A DNA stretch of 64,000 nt from Emticicia sp. CRIBPO. Its GTDB lineage: Bacteria; Bacteroidota; Bacteroidia; Cytophagales; Spirosomataceae. The stretch lies in the NCBI RefSeq assembly GCF_009905725.1, contig NZ_JAAAKV010000002.1:124001-188000 (forward strand), read 5' to 3'. This document shows, one piece after another, positions 1 through 8,807 of this stretch (position 1 is the stretch's first letter; each line of letters opens with the position of its first letter). The notes under the pieces are model-generated. The model was not told where the DNA came from. It made no database searches and saw only the letters and a program-made list of their open reading frames with translations. The translations under genes were made by a program, and so were the position numbers.

Positions 1-394
1 TGATTATCTAATCAATGGTTTTTTCTTCGCTCTTACTTTTTTTGAAAAAAATAACGGGGCGGCCCACGCAAAAAACATTAAAAATTCTAACTCGTAAATC
101 TGAGAATTAATTGCTGAACATTTGACATGGGGAAATTCTCAGCTTTACTCAGACAGAGATTTTTCACCGGGGCGGCGATCCGCCGGATGGTTCATTTCTT
201 AAGTTGATTTAATTCTTAGTTTTGCTCAGATAAAGAATTTGGTTCGGGCGGCGATCCGCTGGGCGGCATTTAGCAGTCGGTTACAATTAAGGGGAACTTC
301 CCTTTGTAATCATTTTACTTGAAAAACATCCATTTTTAATAGTTTTATTAAAAAAGTCATTATTTTTAATTCATTTTACAGAAATTAAAAAATA
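1..394. other. Intergenic region upstream of fic
   Basis: No convincing gene is seen here. The stretch is AT-rich but interrupted by GC-rich blocks (around 55-69, 169-186 and 245-266). Two of these belong to a degenerate direct repeat listed separately. I found no clean TAnnTTTG promoter for the downstream fic gene, so its control is unclear. The neighbour to the left lies outside the window. Confidence 0.6.
138..261 (+). repeat. Two imperfect direct repeats of about 48 bp
   Basis: Copy one spans about 138-186 and copy two about 214-261. Both run from a CT(C/T)AG(C/T)TTT(A/G)CTCAGA start through an AT-rich middle to a shared GC-rich end that reads CGGGGCGGCGATCCGC or close to it. A third fragment of the GC-rich block lies near 55-63. 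The copies are 76 bp apart from start to start. They could be remnants of a dispersed intergenic element. No coding capacity is visible. Confidence 0.5.
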
Positions 395-1894
395 ATGGTA
401 GCAAAAAATAGTCTGGTGGGTAGTATTTGGTTAAGACAATATTTCGGCTTGTCATCCTATCCATTGACACATCACTCTTACATCGGAAGCGGGCCTAAGA
501 CTGAAATTCTACCAAATGGCCACATCCAGCAGACGTTTGGCCCTGGATATGCCCCTTCTCTGAACACTCCTTTGTCTCATTGGGAATTTGCTCTTAAATA
601 TGACCATGTTGATCTTCCATTTTACAAAGCTGTTTTATCGAGAATAGACGAAGCGTATATAAAAACATACATCCACAATGCCCCGACGAGTAAGTACACC
701 CGGAAGACAGGTTTTCTATACGAATTTCTTTTGGGTAAAGATTTAGGTATTACGACGTCAACGGGTAATTATGTTGATCTGATTGACAGCAATCGCTATG
801 TTACTGGTAACATTCAAAAAAATAATAAATGGAGAGTTAACAACAATCTTTTAGGAAACGCTGCATTCTGCCCTATTATAAGACGTTCAGAAACTCTGGA
901 TAACTTGCTATCCTGGAATCTGCTTAGAGAAATCGAAAGTTTAAGAGAGAAATATTCCGCCGAAACTTTTATGAGAGCTGTAAACTATTTGTATAGAAAA
1001 GAGACCAAATCTTCTTATGAAATTGAACACGAGCGACCTTCTCCACAGCGTGTAGATCGATTCGTATCTCTTCTGCAACAAGCCGGTCAGGTCCCCTCTT
1101 CTATTTTTCTGGAAGAGCAATCGTTGACCAGCTGGCAAAATAGCATAGTAGATTCCAGATTTGCGGCCACAGGCTTCAGAGACTTTCAGAACTATGTCGG
1201 AGAAAGTATGCCAAATTTTATCGAAAAAATCCATTATATCTGCCCTCCGCCTCAATTAGTCGGGTCGTTAATGAAGGGATTAAGCGATCTGGCAGGCGAA
1301 ACAACGGGCTTGTCGTCACTGGTAAGAGCTTCCATGATAGCTTTCGGCTTTGTGTTCATCCATCCGTTTGAAGATGGTAATGGCAGATTACATCGGTTTC
1401 TTATACACGATGTACTTTTAAGAGACCTGGTCGTTCCTGGCGACATCATATTACCTGTTTCAGCTCACATTCTTAATCATATGAGTGAATACGACGCGGC
1501 ATTGGAAGCTTATTCTGTACCATTGGTAAAAATGGCAGATTACTTACTTGATTCCAAAGGAGAAATGACCATTAAAAATGCAGATGAGATTGAAGCTTAT
1601 TATCGCTACCCTGATTTGACAAAACAGACCCTCTATTTAACCCAAACTATCCGTTCTACTGTTCTTGAAGAGTTACCAATGGAGCTCTACTTTATTCAAC
1701 ATTATGATGAACTCAAAAAAGAAATTCAGGATATTGTGGACATGCCGGACAAGGATATTAATTTAATGATTCTTTTTCTCTATCAAAACAAAGGTAACCT
1801 CTCAAAAGGAAAAAGAAAATCCTTTGAAAAATTGACAGATGATGAAATAGCAAAAATGGAAGATAGTTTTAAGGCAATTTTTTTGAATTTTTAG
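395..1894 (+). CDS. Fic/DOC family protein (probable AMP-transferase)
   Basis: Fic enzymes usually transfer AMP from ATP to hydroxyl side chains of target proteins. The catalytic loop is intact, HPFEDGNGRLHR at residues 323-334, with the catalytic His at 323. Upstream, a stretch like the usual Fic beta-flap (FRDFQNYVG and a PPP run, about residues 268-295) is recognisable. At residues 206-213 the sequence SSYEIEHE fits the (S/T)xxxE inhibitory helix of Fic proteins, S207 to E211, with His instead of the usual Gly or Asn after the Glu. This suggests a self-inhibited enzyme rather than one needing a separate antitoxin, and no antitoxin-sized partner is seen next to it. The N-terminal ~200 residues and the C-terminal ~120 residues are not assigned. 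At 499 residues it is longer than minimal Fic proteins. It is flanked by repeats on both sides. Activity and target are inference. Confidence 0.85.
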   Translation: MVAKNSLVGSIWLRQYFGLSSYPLTHHSYIGSGPKTEILPNGHIQQTFGPGYAPSLNTPLSHWEFALKYDHVDLPFYKAVLSRIDEAYIKTYIHNAPTSKYTRKTGFLYEFLLGKDLGITTSTGNYVDLIDSNRYVTGNIQKNNKWRVNNNLLGNAAFCPIIRRSETLDNLLSWNLLREIESLREKYSAETFMRAVNYLYRKETKSSYEIEHERPSPQRVDRFVSLLQQAGQVPSSIFLEEQSLTSWQNSIVDSRFAATGFRDFQNYVGESMPNFIEKIHYICPPPQLVGSLMKGLSDLAGETTGLSSLVRASMIAFGFVFIHPFEDGNGRLHRFLIHDVLLRDLVVPGDIILPVSAHILNHMSEYDAALEAYSVPLVKMADYLLDSKGEMTIKNADEIEAYYRYPDLTKQTLYLTQTIRSTVLEELPMELYFIQHYDELKKEIQDIVDMPDKDINLMILFLYQNKGNLSKGKRKSFEKLTDDEIAKMEDSFKAIFLNF

Positions 1895-2190
1895 TTCTTA
1901 ATCGTTTTATAGATGAGTTACTATTGATAATTATTTTAAAGGAAAAACAACTATTGGTAATCGTTTTATAGGACAAGATGCTATTGATAATGGTTTTAAA
2001 GAAAAAAACAACTACTGGTAATCGTTTTATAGAACAAGATGCTATTGATAATGATTTTAAAGGAAAAACAACCGCTGGTAATCGTTTTATAGGACAAGAT
2101 GCTATCGATAATGATTTTAGAGGAAAAACAACTACTGGTAATCGTTTTATAGAACAAGATGCTATCGATAATGATTTTAGAGGAAAAAAC
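1895..2190 (+). repeat. Tandem repeat, about 60 bp period, roughly 4.5 copies
   Basis: Units of 60 bp start at about 1921, 1981, 2041, 2101 and 2161. The last is truncated at about 2190, and a degenerate fragment (1895-1920) precedes the array. Each unit carries blocks such as GGTAATCGTTTTATAG and GATGCTAT(T/C)GATAATG. The period is a multiple of three and can be read as a 20-residue repeat (GNRFIEQDAIDNDF plus a basic end), but the unit at 1981 is 61 bp and shifts the frame. The reading frame over the later units (1978-2364) runs on into unrelated sequence. I therefore treat it as a minisatellite or decayed repeat-coding sequence, not a gene. From 2191 to 2340 I see no further feature. Confidence 0.8.
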
Positions 2191-2340
2191 TTATCTATAA
2201 AGAGCGGTCACCAAAGTAATGTAAAATACAGATATCATGTCGTACCAAAACGCTCAGGACGTATGCAAGTTTTCCCGAGGCTATCGCGTCTTCCTTGTTC
2301 CGTTCTCCGTGTTCCTTATTCCGTCTTCGCAAGCAAACGA

Positions 2341-2375
2341 AAAAAAGAAAGCCGCCTGTTATAAACAAGCGGCTT
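2341..2375 (-). terminator. Terminator of the RND efflux operon
   Basis: On the minus strand an AAGCCGC/GCGGCTT stem (arms 2369-2375 and 2349-2355) with partial inner pairing is followed by a T-rich run (complement of the A run at 2341-2346). It lies 29 bp past the stop codon of the outer-membrane gene, which fits rho-independent termination. Confidence 0.8.
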
Positions 2376-2403
2376 GTCTGCGAACCCTAAACTAAAAAAT
2401 TAA

Positions 2404-3846
2404 TTACTTTTCCCAGCCTCCGCCGAGGGCTTTGTACATGTTGACCATGGCGTTCATGCGGAGCATCTTGGTTTCGATGAGTTCAAACTTCGATTCCAGG
2501 GCTTCACGCTGCGTCAGGAGCACCTCCATGTAGTCGGCCCGGGCTGATTTGAAGAGGTTGTTGGAAACGGTGATCGACTTCGTCAACGCATCCACTTCCT
2601 GCTCTTTCAGCTCGTATTTGCTCTCCAGGTTTTTGATTTTAGAAAGCTGGTTGACTACCTCTATGTAGCCCGACAAAATGCTTCGTTCATATTCATAAAC
2701 CGACTGTATCTGCCTGGCGTTGGCATTGAGATAGTCGGCCGTGATGGCGTTTTTATTGATGAGCGGGGCCACCATATCACCGGCCAGGTTAAAGAGGGCC
2801 GACTGGGGTTTTACCAGGTAAACAGGATTAAATGCCTGCAGACCTATGCCCGCTGAGAGTCCGAATGAGGGATAAAACCTGGCTTTGGCCACCTGCACAT
2901 CCAGTTTGTTGGCGGCAAGCTCAAGCTCCGCCTTTTTGATATCAGGCCTGTTGGCGAGGATGTCGGCGGGTAAACCCAGGCGGGTGACCTCTGGGAAAAG
3001 CTTTTCAATGCCTTCAGAGCTCCGCTCCACATGCTGCGGGAACCGCCCGGTCAGAAAATTGATGACGTTTTCGGTTTCGACGATTTTCTGCTGTATGTCA
3101 TACTGCATGGCCTGGGTTTTGAGCACCTGGGCCTGGAAACGCATCACGGCGAGTTCATTCGATCGTGTAGAGTTTTTGAGCAGCTTCACGGTGGTGAGGG
3201 CGTTGGTCTGTATCTCGATGTTCTGGTTGATGATCTCCAGCTCGTTGTCCAAAGCCAGCAACTCGTAATACGAATTGGCGATTTCAGCCACCAGGTTGGT
3301 GACCATGAAGTTTTTACCCTCTATGGTAGCCAGGTAACGCGTCGCAGCAGATTTACGGGCATTGCGGAGTTTATGCCAGACGTCGAGCTCCCAGGTGGCA
3401 AAGGCCCCCACGTTGTAGTCCCCGATGGGATCGGGCAGCTCTTTGCCGGGTTTGATCTCTACGCCATGTTCCACAGCTCCTTTGCTGGTATAGCGGGCTC
3501 CTTTATCAAGGCCCAGGCCTGCTTTCAGATTCACGAAAGGCATGTATTCCCCTTTGCGGGCACGGACCTCATTTTTGGCGATCTCGATTTCCTGCAGGGT
3601 GATTTTCAGTTCCTGGTTGTTGGCCAGGGCGGTGTCAATCAGGGCCCTCAGGTACGGGTCTTTAAAGTAGGTCCTCCAGTTTATTTTTCCTGAATTGACG
3701 GAATCTGCCGCCAAGGCAGTGTAAGAGCCCGGAACGCGGGCCGACTCGTTCTTTTGTACAAGAACGGGGGTTTTACACGCCAGTATGGTGAACAGTACGC
3801 AGACAATGCCTGCGTACCTGTAAATGATTCTCTTATGCATTTTCAA
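2404..3846 (-). CDS. RND efflux outer-membrane channel lipoprotein (NodT/OprM family)
   Basis: This is the outer-membrane exit duct of a tripartite RND efflux pump, of the TolC/OprM/NodT type. The 480-residue length is normal. The N-terminus has a lipoprotein signal with the lipobox ILAC and the acylated Cys at residue 24. The body shows two halves of long amphipathic helices typical of outer membrane efflux proteins, with the family-typical LGLPADILANRPDI segment in the middle (about residues 290-304). The start overlaps the stop of the upstream pump gene by 4 bp, so the two are translationally coupled. The gene order adaptor, pump, channel and a terminator at 2341-2375 mark it as the last gene of the operon. 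The substrate cannot be read from sequence. Confidence 0.93.
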   Translation of the reverse strand: MKMHKRIIYRYAGIVCVLFTILACKTPVLVQKNESARVPGSYTALAADSVNSGKINWRTYFKDPYLRALIDTALANNQELKITLQEIEIAKNEVRARKGEYMPFVNLKAGLGLDKGARYTSKGAVEHGVEIKPGKELPDPIGDYNVGAFATWELDVWHKLRNARKSAATRYLATIEGKNFMVTNLVAEIANSYYELLALDNELEIINQNIEIQTNALTTVKLLKNSTRSNELAVMRFQAQVLKTQAMQYDIQQKIVETENVINFLTGRFPQHVERSSEGIEKLFPEVTRLGLPADILANRPDIKKAELELAANKLDVQVAKARFYPSFGLSAGIGLQAFNPVYLVKPQSALFNLAGDMVAPLINKNAITADYLNANARQIQSVYEYERSILSGYIEVVNQLSKIKNLESKYELKEQEVDALTKSITVSNNLFKSARADYMEVLLTQREALESKFELIETKMLRMNAMVNMYKALGGGWEK

Positions 3847-6800
3847 ATGATTTCTGTTAATGGTTCTTCGTATTCATCCTGTATAATTTTACGGCCATCA
3901 GCAAGGCGGGCAAAGATGTAATAGAGCCCCGGAATGACGATGACGCCGAAAACAGTACCGAACAACATCCCTCCAAGGGCCGACGAACCGATGGTGCGGT
4001 TACCGATAGCCCCGGCCCCGGTGGCCACTATGAGGGGCACCATACCGGCAATAAAAGCAAAGGAAGTCATGAGGATAGGCCTGAAACGGGCCTTGGCCCC
4101 CTCGATCGCCGACTCCATGATGGTGGCCCCGGCCCTCCGCTTCTGGATGGCGATTTCGATGATCAGTACGGCGTTTTTACCCAGGAGCCCGACGAGCATG
4201 ATCAATCCAACCTGTGCGTAGATATCGTTGGCAAGACCCATGGCTTTGAGCATAAAGAAAGAGCCGAAGATACCGACAGGCAGTGATAATACCACCGCCA
4301 GCGGGATGATGAAGCTCTCGTACTGGGCAGCCAATACCATATAAACAAAGATCAGCACGACGGCAAAGACGTAAATGGACTCATTGCCGCGGTTGGCCTC
4401 GTCATAAGACAGACCTTCCCAGGCGATCTTGTAGCCGTGGGGCAGGGTTTTGAGGGCGGTTTCGTTGATGGCTTTGATGGCATCAGCGGTGGTGTAACCC
4501 GCAGCCGGCAAACCCCTGATGGCCGACGAATTGTACATATTATAACGGGTGATCTCGTTGGGTCCCTGTGTTTTTTTGAGGGTCATGAAGGCCGAGTAAG
4601 GGACCATTTCGCCGTGGTCGTTCTTCACGAAAAGATTGAGCACGTCGGAAGGAAGCCTTCTGAACTCAGGCGAAGACTGAACATAAACCTTAAAGAACTG
4701 CCCGAAACGGATAAAGCCCTGCTCGTAGTTACTACCGATAAGGATGTTGAGGTTTTCCATGGCTTTACCGATGGAGATGCCCTTCTGCATGGCTACTTCG
4801 TTATCAATCACCAACTCGTACTGAGGGTAGTTGGTCGCAAAGAAAGTAAAGAGCCCGGTGAGTTCCTTACGCTTGCCGAGGTCTTCCATGAATTGCTTAT
4901 TGACCTTATCAAACGCATTGTAATCTACTGTAGAACTCTGGTCCAGCAAACGCATCGAGAAACCACCTGATGAACCGAAACCCGGAATGGCAGGTGGTTC
5001 GAAAAACTCGATGGTGGCTCCAAGGCCCTTTGATTTGTGTTCAAGCTCTTCCATGATTTCGACGACGGTGTGCTTTCTTTCCGACCAGTCTTTGAGGTTG
5101 ATCAGACAGGTACCGGCGTTGGACCCGCGGCCTTCGGTCATGATTTCATACCCGGCCAGGGAAGCGACAGACTCGACGCCGTCAATTTCCTCACAGATTT
5201 TCTGCAGCTCTCTGGAGACCTTGTTGGTCCGCTCAAGGGTAGAACCCGGAGGGGTCTGGATGATGGCGTAAATGGTACCCTGGTCTTCACTCGGGATAAA
5301 GCCCCCGGCGAGGTACTTGCTCTGCACGTAAATACCGGCACAGAAAACGATCAGTATACCCCAGGTGACGGCTTTTCGGTTGACGATCTTTTTGAGGAGA
5401 CCGACGTACTTCCCGGTAATTTTATTGAAACCGTTGTTAAAGCCGTCCATGATCTTGTCGAAGAAGTTCTTCTTTTTATGATGCCCGTGGTGATTTTTTA
5501 GCAAAATGGCACACAAGACGGGCGTAAGCGTAAGGGCAATGAGGGCCGAGATAACGATAGAGCTGGCCATAGTAATAGAAAACTGGCGGTAGAAAGTACC
5601 AACCGGACCGCTCATGAAGGAGATCGGCATAAACACCGACACCATGACGAGGGTGATGGCGATGATGGCCCCGGAGATTTCTTTCATGACCTCCTGCACG
5701 GCCTTGTAAGGCGTGAGGTCACTGTCTTCCATTTTGGCATGGACGGCCTCGACGACGACGATGGCATCATCGACCACAATACCGATGGCCAGCACGAGGG
5801 CGAAGAGTGTCACCAGGTTAATGGATAAACCAAACATCTGGATCACAAAAAAGGCCCCGATGAGCGAAACCGGCACAGCCAGGATGGGGATCAGGGTAGA
5901 CCGCCAGTCGCCGAGGAAAACAAACACCACGAGGGCCACCAGGATAAACGCGTCCCTGAGGGTGTGGATCACCTGCTCAATGGAGGCGTCCAGGAACTTG
6001 GACACGTCATAGCTGATTTTATAGTCGACACCCGGCGGGAAACTTTTCTTCATCACTTCAAGCTGGTCTTTCACGCTGGCAATCACGTCGTTGGCGTTAC
6101 TGCCGTAGTTCTGTTTCAGCATGATAGAGGCAGAAGGGTGCCCGTCGAGGTTGGAATAAATATCGAAAAACTCACTTCCCAGTTCAACCTTCGCGATGTC
6201 TTTGAGGTGCACGTTCTGCCCTTCGGCATTGGCCCTGACGATCACGTTTTCATATTCTTCGGGCTTGTTGAGCTGGCCTTTGTAGGTAAGGACATACTCA
6301 AGCGACTGGGCCGCTATACCCGAACTCTGCCCCAGACGGCCGGGACGACCGATGATGCTCTGCTCTGAGAGAGCTTCCATCACTTCGTTGACAGAAATGT
6401 TGTAGGCACGCATACGGTCGGGATTTAGCCACACCCTCATGGCATAACGCCTGCTACCCAGGATCTGGGCTTTGGCAATACCCGGCACACGGGTGATTTC
6501 AGGGATCATGTTTACAGTAGCGTAATTGTACAGGAACTTCTCGTCCATGCTCTTATTGGTACTGTAAAGGTTGACATACATCAACATACTGGGCTGGATG
6601 GGCGTCACGATAACCCCCTCGTTACGGACAAGGTCCGGCAACATGGTCATGACCTGGTCAACCCTGTTTTTAACAATCACCATGGCGGCGTTGGGGTCTG
6701 TGCCGGGGTCAAAGACGACGTTGATGGTAGCCTCTCCGGCACTGGTGGCGTCGGTAGACATATAACGCATCCCCTGCACACCGTTGATGGCGTTTTCGAG

Positions 6801-6992
6801 GGTAATAAGGGACGATTTGACCAGTACGTCGGCACTGGCACCGGGGTATTCAATGGCCACACTCACCGTGGTGGGGGCAATCTGCGGAAACTGTGAAATG
6901 GGCAGCTGATTGATAGCCAGTGAACCCACAAACAGGATAAGGACGGAAATTACAATCGCAAAGACCGGCCGGTGTATGATTTTACTAAACAT
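3843..6992 (-). CDS. RND multidrug efflux transporter, HAE1/AcrB family
   Basis: This is the proton-driven inner-membrane pump of the RND complex, related to AcrB and MexB. The 1049-residue length matches the family. The N-terminal membrane helix starts directly after MFSKIIHRPVF, followed by the QFPQIAPTTV stretch that AcrB proteins share. The proton relay pair Asp408-Asp409 is present in the TM4 motif GIVVDDAI. The second half repeats the topology, with the expected Lys in TM10 in the GLLGKNAVLI segment. The gene follows the adaptor after 21 bp and overlaps the channel gene by 4 bp. The family exports hydrophobic drugs, bile salts or dyes; the real substrate is unknown. It belongs to the hydrophobe/amphiphile class, since the DD pair rather than the heavy-metal signature is present. 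Confidence 0.95.
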   Translation of the reverse strand: MFSKIIHRPVFAIVISVLILFVGSLAINQLPISQFPQIAPTTVSVAIEYPGASADVLVKSSLITLENAINGVQGMRYMSTDATSAGEATINVVFDPGTDPNAAMVIVKNRVDQVMTMLPDLVRNEGVIVTPIQPSMLMYVNLYSTNKSMDEKFLYNYATVNMIPEITRVPGIAKAQILGSRRYAMRVWLNPDRMRAYNISVNEVMEALSEQSIIGRPGRLGQSSGIAAQSLEYVLTYKGQLNKPEEYENVIVRANAEGQNVHLKDIAKVELGSEFFDIYSNLDGHPSASIMLKQNYGSNANDVIASVKDQLEVMKKSFPPGVDYKISYDVSKFLDASIEQVIHTLRDAFILVALVVFVFLGDWRSTLIPILAVPVSLIGAFFVIQMFGLSINLVTLFALVLAIGIVVDDAIVVVEAVHAKMEDSDLTPYKAVQEVMKEISGAIIAITLVMVSVFMPISFMSGPVGTFYRQFSITMASSIVISALIALTLTPVLCAILLKNHHGHHKKKNFFDKIMDGFNNGFNKITGKYVGLLKKIVNRKAVTWGILIVFCAGIYVQSKYLAGGFIPSEDQGTIYAIIQTPPGSTLERTNKVSRELQKICEEIDGVESVASLAGYEIMTEGRGSNAGTCLINLKDWSERKHTVVEIMEELEHKSKGLGATIEFFEPPAIPGFGSSGGFSMRLLDQSSTVDYNAFDKVNKQFMEDLGKRKELTGLFTFFATNYPQYELVIDNEVAMQKGISIGKAMENLNILIGSNYEQGFIRFGQFFKVYVQSSPEFRRLPSDVLNLFVKNDHGEMVPYSAFMTLKKTQGPNEITRYNMYNSSAIRGLPAAGYTTADAIKAINETALKTLPHGYKIAWEGLSYDEANRGNESIYVFAVVLIFVYMVLAAQYESFIIPLAVVLSLPVGIFGSFFMLKAMGLANDIYAQVGLIMLVGLLGKNAVLIIEIAIQKRRAGATIMESAIEGAKARFRPILMTSFAFIAGMVPLIVATGAGAIGNRTIGSSALGGMLFGTVFGVIVIPGLYYIFARLADGRKIIQDEYEEPLTEII

Positions 6993-7013
6993 GTTTTATT
7001 CTTTGAGGATGAA

Positions 7014-8099
7014 TTATTCGGCATAAAGATTCAGACCGGACAATACTTTGCCGGGTGCCAGTTCCTTGACCTTGATTTTATCGTTTTCTTTCACCATCCT
7101 GATGCCTTCAAGCAGGATCCTTTCGTCTTTCGCCAGACCGCTCTTGATGACGTAAATATGCGGCAGCTCGGCGTCTATGACTACCTCTCTTGATTTTACC
7201 TTGTTGTCTTTATCAATCACGAACACGTATCTTTTGTCCAATACCTCAAACGTGGCCTTCTGCGGAATGAGCAGGGCATTCTTTTTCCTGGTAGTGATGA
7301 CGATGTTACCGGTTTGTCCGTAACGGAGCAGCCCTTTCGGATTTGAGAACGTGGCTCTGAACGGGATGTTACCGGTTTCATGGTCAAAGTCAGCCTCGAT
7401 GGTTTCTACGACGCCATTCTGATCGAACATCTCGCCGTTGGCCATTTTCAGACCTACGTGTTTGAGGTTACCTTCGTTTTCCTTGTTCATATAAGCCAGG
7501 TATTCCGCCTCAGGTACGTTGAAATACACCCACATTTTGCTGTTGTCAGACAGCTCGGTGAGCAGTTCGCCTTCTTCAATGAGACTGCCCAGCCTCACAT
7601 GGAAACTGTTGAGGATACCGTCGAAAGGGGCCTTGATGATGGTAAGGCCCAGGTGGGTATTCATCAGGTCAAGTTCGGCTTTGGCTTTGTTGTATTTGGC
7701 TTTGGCCATGGCGAGTTCGTTGGGCGAAACCACGTTGTTATCTGTCAGGGCCTTGGTGTTCTGATATTCGATATCCGCAAAATTGGCTTCGGCTTCCGCT
7801 TTTTTCACCTCGGCTTCATATAAATTAGGCATGATCTTGAAGAGTGTCTGGCCTTTTCTGACCTTCTGTCCTTCATCTACATAAATGTTTTGTAAGTAAC
7901 CTTTTTCCTGAGCCCTCAATTCGATGTGGCTGATAGAGTGAATCTGGCAAACGTAATTCTTTGTGACCATGGTGTCAGTCACATAAGGGGTGGTGACCAG
8001 AAACTCTGTTTCTTTTTCTTTTTCTTCCTTTTCGGAGTGACAACTTGTAGCTATATACGCTACAGAAATCCCTGCCAGAAAGAGCACTTTCTTTAACAT
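7014..8099 (-). CDS. RND efflux periplasmic adaptor lipoprotein (AcrA/MexA type)
   Basis: This membrane-fusion protein links the RND pump to the outer-membrane channel. It has a lipoprotein-type N-terminus with a candidate acylated Cys20 in IATSC. A lipoyl-like half motif (about residues 60-95), a short coiled-coil hairpin rich in Ala, Glu and Lys (about 95-140), the returning lipoyl half, and beta-barrel and membrane-proximal domains follow in the usual order. The length of 361 residues is typical. It is the first pump gene of the operon, 21 bp ahead of the transporter. No regulator of the TetR or MarR type is adjacent, so expression may be constitutive or controlled from elsewhere. Confidence 0.93.
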   Translation of the reverse strand: MLKKVLFLAGISVAYIATSCHSEKEEKEKETEFLVTTPYVTDTMVTKNYVCQIHSISHIELRAQEKGYLQNIYVDEGQKVRKGQTLFKIMPNLYEAEVKKAEAEANFADIEYQNTKALTDNNVVSPNELAMAKAKYNKAKAELDLMNTHLGLTIIKAPFDGILNSFHVRLGSLIEEGELLTELSDNSKMWVYFNVPEAEYLAYMNKENEGNLKHVGLKMANGEMFDQNGVVETIEADFDHETGNIPFRATFSNPKGLLRYGQTGNIVITTRKKNALLIPQKATFEVLDKRYVFVIDKDNKVKSREVVIDAELPHIYVIKSGLAKDERILLEGIRMVKENDKIKVKELAPGKVLSGLNLYAE

Positions 8100-8211
8100 A
8101 AAATAAAAAAATTAAGATTAATAATGGTAGAAAGGGTGGATAAGAGCAGATGCAATCAGCAGATTACCTGAAGTACTCTTACAAACCAAAACGGGGAAAG
8201 ACCTTAGGGTA

Positions 8212-8625
8212 TCACAGCCTGAAGACCCTGAAAAAGATATAAAGTGTTTTTACAGGAAGGAGATAACTATCTGAAAATAGCTTTCTTGCAGAAAGAAAAA
8301 AGTCGGAAATCCTGAAACATTGCCTTGAATAACCCAAAACAACAGCAGCACTGCTGAATTTCAGGGTATTGTTGAGACTTTCTTCAACGATTTCAATACA
8401 AGCGAGGTTAAAAATGCCGGTATAAGTATGAGATACTGCGGCAGTGCCATGGGTGGTGGAAGTTGCCCGCTCAATCTCGCGGGTATCCCTGGAAACAGGG
8501 TGGTGAATTCTGACGGCAGAGTCTACGAATGTCTCCCTGCTCACCTGGCCGGCTGCCATGTGAGGCCCTCCACTTAATAAAAAAAGTAGTGGTAGAAAGA
8601 AGTATTTCTTAAAAAGCCCTTTCAT
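8212..8625 (-). CDS. Small secreted protein, unknown
   Basis: I do not recognise this 137-residue frame. It begins with a good Sec signal peptide (basic MKGLFKKY, hydrophobic core, then AAGQ as likely cleavage site near residue 26). The mature part of about 110 residues has two Cys (near residues 75 and 103) and no clear domain. The C-terminal 35 residues are hydrophobic and aromatic, which could mean the frame is shifted or that the tail enters the membrane. It lies 112 bp ahead of the RND adaptor on the same strand, so it may be co-transcribed and act in the envelope. The signal peptide is the only strong argument that it is real. Confidence 0.45.
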   Translation of the reverse strand: MKGLFKKYFFLPLLFLLSGGPHMAAGQVSRETFVDSAVRIHHPVSRDTREIERATSTTHGTAAVSHTYTGIFNLACIEIVEESLNNTLKFSSAAVVLGYSRQCFRISDFFLSARKLFSDSYLLPVKTLYIFFRVFRL

Positions 8626-8807
8626 TCAGGTGTAAAAGTATAGAGAAGATAATTTAACCACCAAGCAATTATAAAAATTTAATAAAAACGAAAGCTAAAA
8701 AACAGGAATTTTTATAAATTTTAGAGATTCTGTTCTATTTCCTTTCAGATTTTTTTTTATAAAACCGTAAAACCGGGCGATCATGTTGTATGCAGCTTGC
8801 CGGAATT

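Noticed and set aside
941-1449. Two minus-strand frames inside fic
   Set aside because: They lie opposite the conserved Fic motif and have no domain; they are shadows of the real gene.
1895-2190. CRISPR-like array
   Set aside because: The whole 60-bp unit repeats without variable spacers, and no cas gene is near.
1978-2364. Open frame of 128 codons over the tandem repeats
   Set aside because: It only reads through repeated DNA, with a frame break in the unit at 1981, and ends in unrelated sequence. There is no start signal or known domain.
2885-3693. Plus-strand frames of over 120 codons opposite the efflux channel gene
   Set aside because: GC-rich third positions of the minus-strand gene leave long antisense frames. 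None has a start context or family match.
4437-6368. Several plus-strand frames opposite the RND pump gene
   Set aside because: Same reason: antisense shadows of a well supported 1049-residue transporter.
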